Positions 1-9,720 of a stretch of 59,274 nt of DNA are shown here, one piece after another. The translations under genes and the position numbers were made by a program. This DNA is from Bacteroidota bacterium (lineage in GTDB: Bacteria; Bacteroidota; Rhodothermia; Rhodothermales; Bin80). The stretch lies in assembly GCA_026709065.1 (NCBI GenBank), contig JAPOTS010000035.1, positions 80,033-139,306 on the forward strand, given 5' to 3'. Under the pieces are notes generated by a model. It made no database searches. It was not told where the DNA came from and saw nothing but the letters and a program-made list of their open reading frames with translations. The stretch's first letter is position 1; the number at the start of each line of letters is the position of its first letter.

Positions 1-1587
1 GCCTCTGAAGCCTGCAAGGACTTCTAATTGATCTAACAAAAACCCTGATTCTGCAGTGCGAGTCACAAAATCTGGATGAGATATTTTCACACGAGTAAAC
101 CAATTGGTTTCTTTCCCAAATTGGCCATATTCAAATCGCGCTGCAAATCCTTCTCGTGAGGTAGGAGAAAAAACTGGAGTACCATTTGTAATGATGTCTG
201 CATTACCAAGAGCATCTTCACAGGAATTGGTAGTCATAAAACGGGAACCGCCGAATTGGCCACTCCACCGGGAGTGCTTCTGTGTTCGAAAATCCCAGTC
301 CAATACTGTAGCAGAAACAGTCCCTCCTATGCTGTCAGAGGTGAGATTGTAATCAGAGGGGGCCGGTTCATGAGTCGCGGAAATGCCGATCACAGATTGA
401 TCGCCAATATCTATTTGAGTTCTTCCCGTAAATCCGAACAATATTCCAGAGTCATTTCCTGAATTCAGATATCCACTGGCTAATCCAGCCGCTGTCACTC
501 TGTTGAGAAGTCGAGTATTCAGTGATGCTCCTCCAAGAATTAATTCTGTGCAGTCGCTTCCCCTCAAACGATCAAAAATTAAACTTGAACCAGAGGGAGT
601 CATGCCAATCACCTGCTGACTTGTAGGTAAAAATCTATCATAATTAATCGTCCTTTGAGAGCTTGCAAAATTGCGTTCTAAATACTCGGTAACATCCTCT
701 GGTATCAATTCTGGAAGAACGCCAGCCTGTAAAGTCACAGACCTCCAAAAGGCTACCTCTCCATGTGCACCAGCAATTGGAAGAAAGGCTGGAATGTCAT
801 CCTGCTCAGCATAATTGAGTGCTGAGACATGTGCATAACCAGAGCGATGAATATTTGGATGAATCTCCTCAGCAAGTATAAGCGATCCAAACTGTCGCAC
901 TTCCCCTTGATAGCGATCACGCAGGGAGGTTAATGCCCACTCTGATAGCTCTGCAGCGCGAGGAACCCATCGTCGAAAATTCACACCCCAAGTATCTTTT
1001 TTGCTACTTGTAATCTGCAGTAATGAAATGGGTATCGCCATCTCCACAGTCCACCCCGAACTGTCAATTTTTGCGCTTGCACTCCATTCTGCATCCCAGC
1101 TTGGATCAAACTTAAATCGCTGTTCTCCGAAGATATCCCCCAAAATCCATTGGCTTGGTGCCGCACCATCAACCTCAAATCCTTCAACTTGTATTCCCGC
1201 GGCATTTACGGCAAAGTGAAAAGCCGTCTTTTGATCGTTATTAGCATCAAGTGCAATTAAGAACCAGTCGGCCCGATTGAACCTGTCTTGATGCCCAATG
1301 GTTCGTTGAATTTGATTCGGCAATGAGTCAGATAAAGTAGCCCCCACATATAGAGTCCTCTGATCATGTAGGATACGCACCTTCGTCTCATACGAAGCTA
1401 TTGACACTTCTTGGGGTGTCACCTGATGGAAATTCCCCGCAGGTATGGCTAAATCCCAGTCTGCTTCATCCAATACACCATCAATGAGAATGAGACTGGT
1501 CGCTGATGCCGCTTCAACAGTGCAATCAGATTGGCATGGGTTGACCCATTGGCCAAGCCCAAATATCAGTACAAAAACAACGTCCAT
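1..1587 (-). CDS. Carbohydrate-binding family 9-like / DUF5916 protein, C-terminus cut by window edge
   Basis: The frame is open from the ATG at 1587 to base 1 (529 codons), with an in-frame TGA just upstream (1594-1596), so this is the N-terminal part of a larger protein. A short hydrophobic head (VVFVLIFGLG) suggests export. Residues about 33-190 carry the CBM9-like pattern: DGVLDEADW at 36-44, FNRADWFLIALD at 103-114 and WTVEMAIP at 179-186. In this family the domain precedes a DUF5916 beta-barrel-like region, which would account for the long remainder. The role is probably polysaccharide binding or an outer-membrane function; no catalytic residues can be named. The DUF4249/TonB receptor pair lies upstream on the same strand, its last stop 33 bp from this start, so they may be cotranscribed. 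The family call is fairly firm; the substrate is unknown. Confidence 0.8.
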   Translation of the reverse strand, partial: MDVVFVLIFGLGQWVNPCQSDCTVEAASATSLILIDGVLDEADWDLAIPAGNFHQVTPQEVSIASYETKVRILHDQRTLYVGATLSDSLPNQIQRTIGHQDRFNRADWFLIALDANNDQKTAFHFAVNAAGIQVEGFEVDGAAPSQWILGDIFGEQRFKFDPSWDAEWSASAKIDSSGWTVEMAIPISLLQITSSKKDTWGVNFRRWVPRAAELSEWALTSLRDRYQGEVRQFGSLILAEEIHPNIHRSGYAHVSALNYAEQDDIPAFLPIAGAHGEVAFWRSVTLQAGVLPELIPEDVTEYLERNFASSQRTINYDRFLPTSQQVIGMTPSGSSLIFDRLRGSDCTELILGGASLNTRLLNRVTAAGLASGYLNSGNDSGILFGFTGRTQIDIGDQSVIGISATHEPAPSDYNLTSDSIGGTVSATVLDWDFRTQKHSRWSGQFGGSRFMTTNSCEDALGNADIITNGTPVFSPTSREGFAARFEYGQFGKETNWFTRVKISHPDFVTRTAESGFLLDQLEVLAGFRG

Positions 1588-1620
1588 GAATAATCACATT
1601 TATGTTATCATCAGCAGATA

Positions 1621-2634
1621 TTACTGCGAATCACAAGGTTGGACTAACTCAAATCCTATTTGAAATTCATTTAAATCCCATGAAGCACCCTCATGATCAA
1701 ATCGTAAATGCTCTTGATTTTTACCTCCAAAAATACCGAGGCCTCCCTGTATATTGGAATAAATAAATTTTGGATTTTCTTCAAAATAACTGGGTCCAAA
1801 TAAATCTACGACACTTTGATATTCAATGTAAGACCACAATTCGTGACTCCAATTTGTTATTGATACTTGGATATAAGGTGGAAGCACATCATAATGAGGA
1901 ACATCAATGGTCAGTTCAATCATTTTTGATTGCCCTTCAAACGAACGATCAGTAAAAAATCCTTCGCCATAACTTCCCCCTACAGCCCCTGTCTGGGCAC
2001 TACTTGGGTCATTGATATCTGGAACATTATCGCGTATCTCAGGAAAGTCTGAATTAAACGAAACAGAACGCCATATCGTAGTTTCTCCGCGGTTCATAAA
2101 TGGTGGAATACCTCTATCATTATGACAGATCGGTTCTAAGTGATGGATTTGCAGACTATAATTGTCTTGCCCAATTTGATCAACAATGCGTATATGAATC
2201 CGAAATGATCGCATGGTAGCATCGGATGAAAGTTCCTGTATCTTTACAAAATCGGCTTGAATGGCCGGGATTTTTGAAGAAGCGCTTACTTCGGGTAAAG
2301 CTGGAGTATTTACAGTAATTGTATATTGGGTTTCTGGCACAGGTCTACTCCCATGAGGTGACTGAAAAATTCCCTGTCCAACATGAATGAGAGATTCCTT
2401 GATCTCTGAATCAGCACTGATCGTCACGGTGGCTTCGGTAATGATATACTCGTTCCAATTAATGCTGTCAGTATAGATCACATTGCGGCCCAAGTTTACA
2501 GTCCATAGGCTATCGGGCTCAAACTCTGCAAATATCACGACCTTTTCTGCAAAGTTGCTGTCAAATTCCAACTCTACTGGAATCGCACAATGAATAGAAA
2601 ATACAGATAACCCGATGATGGCCAAGTGCTTCAT
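1621..2634 (-). CDS. DUF4249 family lipoprotein partner of the TonB receptor
   Basis: A protein of 337 residues if translation starts at the ATG at 2634. That start gives a signal sequence (MKHLAIIGLSVFSIHC) with Cys16 as the likely lipidation site, although His at -1 is not a classical lipobox. The longer frame to 2694 would bury the signal. The fold pattern and the closing NIQGGLGIFGG segment match DUF4249, a family of extracytoplasmic lipoproteins usually encoded next to TonB-dependent receptors. The start overlaps the receptor stop as TGATG, a sign of translational coupling. It probably forms an outer-membrane complex with that receptor. The ligand is not known. Confidence 0.8.
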   Translation of the reverse strand: MKHLAIIGLSVFSIHCAIPVELEFDSNFAEKVVIFAEFEPDSLWTVNLGRNVIYTDSINWNEYIITEATVTISADSEIKESLIHVGQGIFQSPHGSRPVPETQYTITVNTPALPEVSASSKIPAIQADFVKIQELSSDATMRSFRIHIRIVDQIGQDNYSLQIHHLEPICHNDRGIPPFMNRGETTIWRSVSFNSDFPEIRDNVPDINDPSSAQTGAVGGSYGEGFFTDRSFEGQSKMIELTIDVPHYDVLPPYIQVSITNWSHELWSYIEYQSVVDLFGPSYFEENPKFIYSNIQGGLGIFGGKNQEHLRFDHEGASWDLNEFQIGFELVQPCDSQ

Positions 2635-4943
2635 CAGAATCTTATCCCATAAGAGATGTCTGGTACCAGTTGCAAAAGTGTTACCCGCCTCCACTGTATC
2701 GCTCCATTGATATTCATTTGGGGATAGATATACATGGGGTTACGTCTGTTATATACATTAAGCAGACCAATGCTGAATGTGCGTGTCCCCCACTTGATTT
2801 GCTTTGTGAATTTTGCACCTAAATCAAGTCGATGTGTCGGAGGAACTCGACTGCTATTAATGGAAGTGTACTCAAACCATTGAATATCATTGATTGGGTC
2901 AAAGTAGCGTGCGCTGGGTAACCAGATTGGATTACCACTGATAAAGATCCATGAAACTGAAAGCAAAGTTTGTTGAGTGACGTGCATTTGGCCGAGTACA
3001 GAAATTTCATGGGTGCGATCATATGTATCGGGAAACGAGAGTCCATCATTCAATCCAGGGTAGGACCGGTTCGATTGACTCCAAGTATAGCTAATCCAAC
3101 CGTTTAATCGCCGATGTTGTCTCCGAAGCAGGACTTCTACGCCGTATGCTGTGCCGGATCCATTTTCAACAACGGATGGCCATCCTAATAGAGCGGCCTG
3201 ATATGGGAGTATATTTGGGCCATACTCAATCTGATTAGTCAAGTGTTTGAAGTATCCATCCAGAGATAAGTTAAGTCGCTGTTCTGAAAATAAATATGAT
3301 AGACCGGCAGCGACCTGAGAACTTTTTTGGGGTGGAATTCCAGACATAAATGGAATCCATGTTTCTTGAGAAATAGAACTTCCTATGCCCGTGAGGCGAT
3401 GTAGGTATTGTTGCATAAGGGTATAAGATGCCTTCACATTTAGACGATCTGTCAGGATTAGATGAACACTTGCCCGCGGTTCAAAAGTGCTTGCTCTATA
3501 GCCTTCACTTTGACCACCTGAGTAGCGAAGTCCTAAATTTGCATGGAAGTTTGAGGTAAATTGAATCTCGTCTTCCAAGTATGCAGCAAATTCACTAGTA
3601 ACAAATCGCTTGGGCGTAGCTGTGGTGTCTATTTCTTCAGGGCGTTCCAAAACACTAATGCTTGAAGAGGGAATCAATAAATGAGATATAGCCTCAACTC
3701 CAAAACGAATGTAATGACGCAGGGATGGTTTGTACTCTAGGTCAACTCGAGCAGTATAGTCTGTGATAGACGAGCTCCATTGGGTTCTATATGTTTCAGA
3801 AGAATTGGAGGGAGAGGGCTCCATTGAAGTAATCCGACTCTGAATATCATATCCAACGATACCTGCAGTGAGGCTCATGAACATTTGATCACTCAAAAGA
3901 CGGTGCCATCGTAGCGAGGCCAGTTGGTTACGCCAATCAACTTGAAAAGTTGTTTCTCGATTGGAATAATTCTGCCCCCCGGGGCGGATAAGTAACGTAT
4001 AATTATCACCTCCAATATAGCCACTCAAATAGATTCTATCTCGTTTAGTCGCAATCAAACTGCCTTTCAAATTCAAATCAAAAAAATGTAGGTTAGTCTG
4101 TTCCTCTTTTGGTTGGACCCATCTGTTAATCTGATCAAGAAATGTTCGTCGCCCCGAGATAATCCAAGACGCGCGGTCTTTCACAACTGGGCCCTCGAGC
4201 ATCAATCTTGAAGTTAAAATTCCAAGCTTTCCTTCACCACCAAACCTCTTCAAGTTTCCATCCTTCATCGTCAAACGCACTACTGAGGAAAGTCGGCCAC
4301 CATAGCGAGCGGGGAATCCACCCTTGATGAGTTCAATTTCTTTTAATGCAACGGGGTTAAAAACGCTAAACAACCCAAATATATGATTTGGGTTGTAGAG
4401 TGTTAGCCCATCAAGTCGGATAAGGTTCTGATCATCATTTCCTCCGCGAACATGGAGTCCGCTGAATCCCTCGCGCCCAGGCTTAGCCCCTGGTAACAAT
4501 TGAAGAGTTTTGATAACATCTGCCTCGCCAAGTATGGCGGGGATGCTTTCAATTTGAGCTGCAGTCAGAGAGTGTTGACTCATCAGGATTCCATCATAAT
4601 TCCCAAAAATGGGGCTGGTGATCATCAAAGAGTCTAGAGATGCGATACGCGGCGTTAACCTAATCACCAGTGAAGTATCGGATAAAACTGACCATTCTAG
4701 AAGTTGTGACTGATAGACAATATGGCTGATAGACACTTTGGATACTCCCCTCCGAACATTAAGATTGAAATATCCAAATTCATTTGTGCTCGTACCAATC
4801 TTTTCGTTAATCAAGTATAGATTTACTCTCGGAATCCGCTCTCCAGTTTCCAGATCTTCTACATAGCCATTGACCGATAGACTTTGGGCTGTGACGGTGG
4901 GTGACAATATCAATAAAGATAAGAGGAAACAGTTCCAGAGCAT
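2634..4943 (-). CDS. TonB-dependent outer-membrane receptor with CarboxypepD_reg-like domain
   Basis: 769 residues. A signal peptide of about 20 residues ends in VTAQ. Residues about 22-95 form the carboxypeptidase-regulatory-like beta-sandwich (VNGYVEDLETGERIPRVNLY). The plug follows at about 125-230, with LQLLPGAKPGREGFSGLHVR, RLDGLTLYNPNHIFGLFS and GGFPARYGGRLSSVV. The rest is beta barrel, ending in the aromatic GIRF expected of outer-membrane proteins. It would import a ligand using TonB energy. Together with the DUF4249 lipoprotein directly downstream it forms a SusCD-like pair, but no SusD or glycoside hydrolase is adjacent, so a polysaccharide substrate cannot be assumed. It is first in its operon, with 268 bp of non-coding sequence before the next gene. 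Confidence 0.9.
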   Translation of the reverse strand: MLWNCFLLSLLILSPTVTAQSLSVNGYVEDLETGERIPRVNLYLINEKIGTSTNEFGYFNLNVRRGVSKVSISHIVYQSQLLEWSVLSDTSLVIRLTPRIASLDSLMITSPIFGNYDGILMSQHSLTAAQIESIPAILGEADVIKTLQLLPGAKPGREGFSGLHVRGGNDDQNLIRLDGLTLYNPNHIFGLFSVFNPVALKEIELIKGGFPARYGGRLSSVVRLTMKDGNLKRFGGEGKLGILTSRLMLEGPVVKDRASWIISGRRTFLDQINRWVQPKEEQTNLHFFDLNLKGSLIATKRDRIYLSGYIGGDNYTLLIRPGGQNYSNRETTFQVDWRNQLASLRWHRLLSDQMFMSLTAGIVGYDIQSRITSMEPSPSNSSETYRTQWSSSITDYTARVDLEYKPSLRHYIRFGVEAISHLLIPSSSISVLERPEEIDTTATPKRFVTSEFAAYLEDEIQFTSNFHANLGLRYSGGQSEGYRASTFEPRASVHLILTDRLNVKASYTLMQQYLHRLTGIGSSISQETWIPFMSGIPPQKSSQVAAGLSYLFSEQRLNLSLDGYFKHLTNQIEYGPNILPYQAALLGWPSVVENGSGTAYGVEVLLRRQHRRLNGWISYTWSQSNRSYPGLNDGLSFPDTYDRTHEISVLGQMHVTQQTLLSVSWIFISGNPIWLPSARYFDPINDIQWFEYTSINSSRVPPTHRLDLGAKFTKQIKWGTRTFSIGLLNVYNRRNPMYIYPQMNINGAIQWRRVTLLQLVPDISYGIRF

Positions 4944-5211
4944 TACATCTGTTTGGCAACTAGGCAGTCAAGGTAGGTAATGAATATGACACATGTAAGA
5001 GCCTGTTAGATGTCAATCGTAGGAGCACAGGCATATTACATTTTCTCTCCTTCTAGTAAGCCCATTCATCTTACAAATAGAAAGAGAAGCTTTGATGTAG
5101 ATATTTATAGAACTCTATCTAACCAAAAGGTTAGTCAGATGCTAACCCCCATGCTAATGTTGCAATCATTATAGGAAGTCTGAGAAGTGGATCATAAGAA
5201 ATTCACATAAT

Positions 5212-6144
5212 TTACCATCTCCAACTTCTAGTTGAACTGCATGTCGAGTGATCCTTGTCAGTCGCTCCCTTGAATACATAGAAAGTTGCCTGAATGTTAG
5301 CCCCTTTTACCTCGTTATTTCTGTCTTTACGAAAAGTATGACGGATCTCAGCTGCATTACTCTTGGTAAAGTTGAAATGTCTAGTCCCAGTGTAGAGTTG
5401 ATCATGAGAATTTAAAGCTTTTACCGAGAATTTCCCAGAAATTTTGATGAATTTGGCCTCGTTATGGAACCATCTTCTGAACCAGCCTCTTTTTCGAATT
5501 TGTTGAGATTCAAGCTCAGTACCAAACGAGCGGTATATCCACCAATTGTTGATCCATAAGCTTCCCTTCATGCGAAATTTACGATCATCATTGTCTGGTA
5601 CAGGAAAATAACCCCAGCATTCACCGGGTGATTGTATTGCCATTGCATTACTCGATTTTGGTAGTGTGCCAGATGTGACGGATCTATCAATCTCAAATAC
5701 TTGAACAGATGTATGCTGGGTCAGATTTGATGATCCAGCAGACCTCAAATATATATCGGAAAGCAGATCTGATTCTTGATGATCAACCATATAAACATAG
5801 TCATGAGTTATCTTAAAGATTGAATCTGCGATTTGAATTTCTCCATTACTGTTTAGCACAGATTCTAATACAATATCTTCCACTATACGGAGATTATTCT
5901 GATTGCCATCATCCATCCCTTCCTGAAATATCAACTGATTTGTAGCAGTGCGAAGCGATACAAAATCCTTTAAGCCTGCTTCAACCTTGTCCAAATAAGA
6001 GGGGTTTTGATTCTCAATGAGGAATTCCGTATAAGTATGAAAATCTGATTTAGACTCAAACATGAGTCGTCCATTCCGTGTCTGAGGTATCATTTCTTGA
6101 CTAAATTTTTCAGGCTCCTGAGTAGATGTATCATTTGACACCAC
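5212..6144 (-). CDS. Unknown secreted protein, probable lipoprotein with frameshifted signal peptide
   Basis: A 310-residue frame from a GTG at 6144. I do not recognise the family. The middle and C-terminal parts are rich in Trp and basic residues (LWINNWWIYRSFG, RGWFRRWFHNEA), and the protein ends in STRSWRW. The GTG is probably not the native start. In this frame the upstream codons read KVGCDAFVVSN, with the Cys codon at 6156-6154. In another frame the ATG at 6212 opens a good signal peptide (MKNYIFTALIFFSSMLK) that stops at TAG 6161-6159. One extra A in the TTAAAG run near 6163-6165 would join the two into a lipoprotein start. It is therefore either an indel artefact or a recently broken gene. 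It stands alone, with gaps on both sides. Confidence 0.55.
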   Translation of the reverse strand: MVSNDTSTQEPEKFSQEMIPQTRNGRLMFESKSDFHTYTEFLIENQNPSYLDKVEAGLKDFVSLRTATNQLIFQEGMDDGNQNNLRIVEDIVLESVLNSNGEIQIADSIFKITHDYVYMVDHQESDLLSDIYLRSAGSSNLTQHTSVQVFEIDRSVTSGTLPKSSNAMAIQSPGECWGYFPVPDNDDRKFRMKGSLWINNWWIYRSFGTELESQQIRKRGWFRRWFHNEAKFIKISGKFSVKALNSHDQLYTGTRHFNFTKSNAAEIRHTFRKDRNNEVKGANIQATFYVFKGATDKDHSTCSSTRSWRW

Positions 6145-6212
6145 GAAAGCATCACAGCCTACTTTAACATTGAAGAGAAGAAAATCAGAGCAGTAAATAT
6201 GTAGTTTTTCAT

Positions 6213-6553
6213 TAAGATAGGAATTTTGTTAATTTTGATTACTAATTAGATGGGAGATAGATCCATTTACAATGAATTATGTTGATGAATAACTACATAT
6301 CTCTGGTCAGATCCTTGACAAGATATTGATCATCTTGGAAAAGAAATTCTACTCAATGAAAACAAGTTTCCACATATTAGACCTTGAATGTCTATCATTT
6401 TGCAAGAACCTTTTCTACTCACTTAACCACTGTTAGCATGTCGGATTTGATGTTAATTCCAGGTTCCTTTAATTCTGATTTTCTATTAGAACGAATTGCT
6501 GTACCGCTTGTACCATCAATATCAATCAATAATACATTAGATTAATTTACTTA
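6213..6553. other. Intergenic, no gene seen
   Basis: AT-rich spacer between the unknown lipoprotein (leftward) and the rhodanese gene (rightward), so it should hold two divergent promoters. A 10-bp inverted repeat pairs ATATGTAGTT (6197-6206) with AACTACATAT (6291-6300), too widely spaced to interpret. No coding frame or RNA gene is supported. Confidence 0.5.
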
Positions 6554-6901
6554 ATGTCTATACTTTCAGAAGACCATGTACCTGAAATCTCGGTTCAGGA
6601 ACTCAAACAACTGATTGATTCCAATCAAAAGCCTTTCATTCTTGATGTTAGAGAAGATTGGGAGTATTCTATTGCTAATCTTGATGGATATTTGATTCCT
6701 TTAAGTCAGCTCGTTGATCGAGTAGATGAAATTGAAAAGCAACATGATGAATCATTGATTGTTGTCCATTGTAGATCTGGTGGTCGATCTGCAGAAGCTG
6801 TAAGATTCCTTCACGCTGCTGGGATCACGAATGCAAAGAATCTTCGTGGAGGAACACTTGCTTGGAGTAAGGAAATTGATCCAAGTCTTCCCACCTATTA
6901 A
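6554..6901 (+). CDS. Rhodanese-like sulfurtransferase domain protein
   Basis: 115 residues forming one rhodanese domain. FILDVREDWEYSIANLDG (28-45) is the CH2A/substrate-side motif. Cys73 in the loop CRSGGRS is the catalytic persulfide-carrying residue, and the domain closes with NLRGGTLAW. The single-domain size and lack of a signal peptide point to a cytoplasmic sulfur carrier. The gene lies directly upstream of the miaA frame on the same strand, with its TAA at 6899-6901, so the two are likely cotranscribed. A link to tRNA thiolation is possible but unproven. Confidence 0.9.
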   Translation: MSILSEDHVPEISVQELKQLIDSNQKPFILDVREDWEYSIANLDGYLIPLSQLVDRVDEIEKQHDESLIVVHCRSGGRSAEAVRFLHAAGITNAKNLRGGTLAWSKEIDPSLPTY

Positions 6902-6924
6902 AAGTCGGACTACAAGCTACTCAT

Positions 6925-7851
6925 ATTTCCATCAGCTCAACAAGTACCACTCCCTTCGTCCATGTCATTGTTGGACCAACTGCAATTGGAAAGTCTAACA
7001 TTGGACTAAAACTAGCCAAAGACTTTGGTGGTGAGATAATTTCTGCCGATAGTCGTCAAATATACAAAGAGCTTTCTATTGGTGCAGCAAAGCCTAGTCA
7101 GAAAGATCTGAATCAAGTCACACATCATTTCATTGATGAACTCAATCTTGGAGAACCCTACTCTGCTGGTTTATTTGCTACCCAAGCGCTAAACCGAATT
7201 GAAGAAATATTTAGTTGTGGCCGCAATCCAATTGTCGTAGGTGGATCCACATTATATCTTCATGCTCTTGTTCACGGGTTATCTCCCTCTCCCCCTTCTG
7301 ACCCCTCTATACGAACAAAAATTGAAAACCGGCTCAAACAGATAGGAAAAGATGCGCTATACGAGGAATTATTAAACGTCGATCCAGAATCAGCCTTGAC
7401 CATGGACTCAACAAAAACAGCTCGTGTAGTTCGTGCACTTGAAGTTTTTGAGTTGAGTCACAGGCCAATTTCGTCTTTCCATGTCAATGTGTCACCTCCA
7501 CCTTACAATTTTTGTGTGACTGAACTTACGCTTAACCGCCCTACCCTATATCAGCGAATTGAAGCACGCGTTGATTCGATGTTAGACAATGGTCTGATTG
7601 ATGAAGTACGACAGATCTCCAAAATGGATTTAGATCCTAGATATCCAGCATTAAAATCTATAGGATACCAAGAACCATTGGCGTATCTCAATAATCAAAT
7701 TGGCTGGCAACAGATGATAGATCTTATCAAACGAAATAGTCGCCGCTACGCAAAGAGGCAACTAACTTGGTTCCGTAGATATGATTCATACCGCAGAGTT
7801 TCTGTTGATAATTCACTTGAAGATATTATAGAAAAGATTACTAATGTATAA
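6925..7851 (+). CDS. miaA: tRNA dimethylallyltransferase MiaA, start codon uncertain
   Basis: Transfers a dimethylallyl group to A37 of tRNAs reading UNN codons. The frame holds the full family signature: P-loop GPTAIGKS (6973-6996), ISADSRQIYKELSIGAAKP, VVGGSTLYLHALVHG, ALEVFELSHRPIS, SIGYQEPLAYL and RRYAKRQLTWFRR. Length is normal at about 308 residues. There is no ATG, GTG or TTG in frame between the upstream stop (TGA 6877-6879) and TTG 7396, which lies past the catalytic core. I place the start at ATT 6925; ATC 6931 is the alternative. It follows the rhodanese gene by about 23 bp, so coupled translation or an indel near the start could both explain it. Function is firm, start is not. Confidence 0.85.
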   Translation: MSISSTSTTPFVHVIVGPTAIGKSNIGLKLAKDFGGEIISADSRQIYKELSIGAAKPSQKDLNQVTHHFIDELNLGEPYSAGLFATQALNRIEEIFSCGRNPIVVGGSTLYLHALVHGLSPSPPSDPSIRTKIENRLKQIGKDALYEELLNVDPESALTMDSTKTARVVRALEVFELSHRPISSFHVNVSPPPYNFCVTELTLNRPTLYQRIEARVDSMLDNGLIDEVRQISKMDLDPRYPALKSIGYQEPLAYLNNQIGWQQMIDLIKRNSRRYAKRQLTWFRRYDSYRRVSVDNSLEDIIEKITNV

Positions 7852-7875
7852 TCTTTGAACTAAGGATTTATAGTA

Positions 7876-9720
7876 CTAGTTATCCATTCTATCTCTGTTG
7901 ACATATAGCACAAATCCAGCACTCCCCATAGGGCCAAACCCTGATTTGAATTCAGAAATAAGATTCACTTGATAATCTTCGAATAATTTACGCCATTGGG
8001 TTGATGATCTGAAATGTAAAAATTTCTCCTGAGAATTCATCTTTCCAAATGATCTGATTCTGTTTGCAATTCGATCCAATATTGTCAACAACTGATATTG
8101 AATCGGGCTGTTGTATACGGATTCCACAACGATCACACGACCACGACAGATACGTATTGCCTCCCTGAGTAATGTCTCCGAATCCTCAGCATGATGCAGT
8201 ACATAGTACAGCACAACAATGTCAAAATGCTTAGCAGACCATGGTAAGGATCCAGAAGTCAATAGATGATGTGGAAGTTTTGTTTGATTCATCGACGTAA
8301 TATCTGCAAGAGATACGCTAGCACCTAAATTATCTTGTATTCGTTCACCAAGGAACCCCTCTGCACATCCTAAATCAAGAACTTTCAATGGTGGAGTAAA
8401 TCGCGGGATTACTGATTGTAAAGTTCTAAATTTGATGCCCGCCCTAAAACGCATCACATTTTGTATACAATCAGGAAGGTAAGTAATCGTTACAATGATG
8501 ACCCACCCTGTCCAACCACAAATTACGAATATCCAATAAGGCCCACCAGTGTATGATAAGTATGTTCCTATGGAACAGATAGCAAGCCAAATCCAGTGCC
8601 ATTTAGGGGCTTGAAGACACGCGCTTAAAAAAATTGGGACCGTTAAGTACCACGGATGAATGGTTGTTGTTAGGACAAAATAACACCCAGTTGTGACCAG
8701 CATTGCTTGGGGCAACGACCAGTTTCGTAGTTTGTCTGATAAGTATATTAATGGGAGTCCACATATAAATATCGTTCGTAACATTGGCCCTAATTGTTTA
8801 CTCCAATCTTCTCCCGTCAACCACTGCATGCCGGCTTTTAAGGCGTAGTACAAACCAGCATTAAACTCAAAAAAGCGGGCATATAAATCAAGTGATGTAG
8901 ATATATTTGAATAAATATATGGCGCTAAATAGGGAATGCATAGAAGGATTGTGACCACCACTCCCGGCCAAACTGATCTCCAACCATGACGTCGCCATAA
9001 GAAGGGAAAGAAAATAAATGGATACAATTTGATACACCCAGCTATCGAAAGAAAAACAGATGACCATCTACTTTGATTTTTTTGAGCAAAGTAAATGACC
9101 AAAACCAACGCCAATAAGACGGCTGATTCTGTATGAGCCTGGCCTGCAGTTTCAATTATTATGACTGGATTCCAAGCATAAAACAATACAAATCCGCTTG
9201 AAACAATCCGAGCAAGCACAAATATGGCAATTAATTCAGCCAATACGAAAATGACCTTAATTAAATAATAGCTTAGATAGCTATTTGGATTGTGCCACTG
9301 ACTCCCAAAACGAAAAATATATTGTGAAACGGGTGGATATACGCTTATGAAGGATTTTGAGTTAAGATTATTATAGACAGAATCGTCTTTCAATGTATCA
9401 ACAGGAACCTCTTCAGGAGGAAATTGATAGGGATTTAAGCCTTCGTGTTGAACCAATCCATCCCATATGTAGCGATATGCATCATCCGAAAGAGAAGGTG
9501 GTAACCCAATGAGTGCAACGCGAAAAATGATTGCACACAAAAGAATCGTTGGTAATCTAAATGTCCCGAACCGCCAGCAAATAAGCCAACAAATAGACCC
9601 AAAAACAACCAATGCCAACATGATTGGCAATTTTGAACGATCTACCGAAACGAATGATAATGCAATAATTGAACTCACTAATCCTGTAAGTGCTATCCAT
9701 ATCACTAGCTGCCGTTTCAT
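7876..9720 (-). CDS. Fusion of DUF2029/GT87-like membrane glycosyltransferase and class I methyltransferase
   Basis: 614 residues. Residues 1-430 are polytopic, with about a dozen hydrophobic segments. Early loop residues RIALIGLPPSLSDDAYRYIW and the following GLVQHEGLNPYQFPP match GT-C mannosyltransferases of the DUF2029/GT87 type, which use polyprenyl-phosphate sugars. From about residue 447 a soluble class I SAM methyltransferase follows: LDLGCAEGFLGE (motif I), the acidic segment SLADIT, LPWSAKHFDIVVLYYVLHH and LREAIRICRGRVIVVES. The C-terminal part faces the cytoplasm if the topology is even. It heads away from miaA (convergent, 24 bp apart). Acceptor unknown; surface glycan or glycolipid synthesis fits the neighbouring GT4 gene. 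Confidence 0.75.
   Translation of the reverse strand: MKRQLVIWIALTGLVSSIIALSFVSVDRSKLPIMLALVVFGSICWLICWRFGTFRLPTILLCAIIFRVALIGLPPSLSDDAYRYIWDGLVQHEGLNPYQFPPEEVPVDTLKDDSVYNNLNSKSFISVYPPVSQYIFRFGSQWHNPNSYLSYYLIKVIFVLAELIAIFVLARIVSSGFVLFYAWNPVIIIETAGQAHTESAVLLALVLVIYFAQKNQSRWSSVFLSIAGCIKLYPFIFFPFLWRRHGWRSVWPGVVVTILLCIPYLAPYIYSNISTSLDLYARFFEFNAGLYYALKAGMQWLTGEDWSKQLGPMLRTIFICGLPLIYLSDKLRNWSLPQAMLVTTGCYFVLTTTIHPWYLTVPIFLSACLQAPKWHWIWLAICSIGTYLSYTGGPYWIFVICGWTGWVIIVTITYLPDCIQNVMRFRAGIKFRTLQSVIPRFTPPLKVLDLGCAEGFLGERIQDNLGASVSLADITSMNQTKLPHHLLTSGSLPWSAKHFDIVVLYYVLHHAEDSETLLREAIRICRGRVIVVESVYNSPIQYQLLTILDRIANRIRSFGKMNSQEKFLHFRSSTQWRKLFEDYQVNLISEFKSGFGPMGSAGFVLYVNRDRMDN

Noticed and set aside
5119-5134. 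CTAACC/GGTTAG hairpin as terminator
   Set aside because: Six-bp stem with no T-run on either strand.
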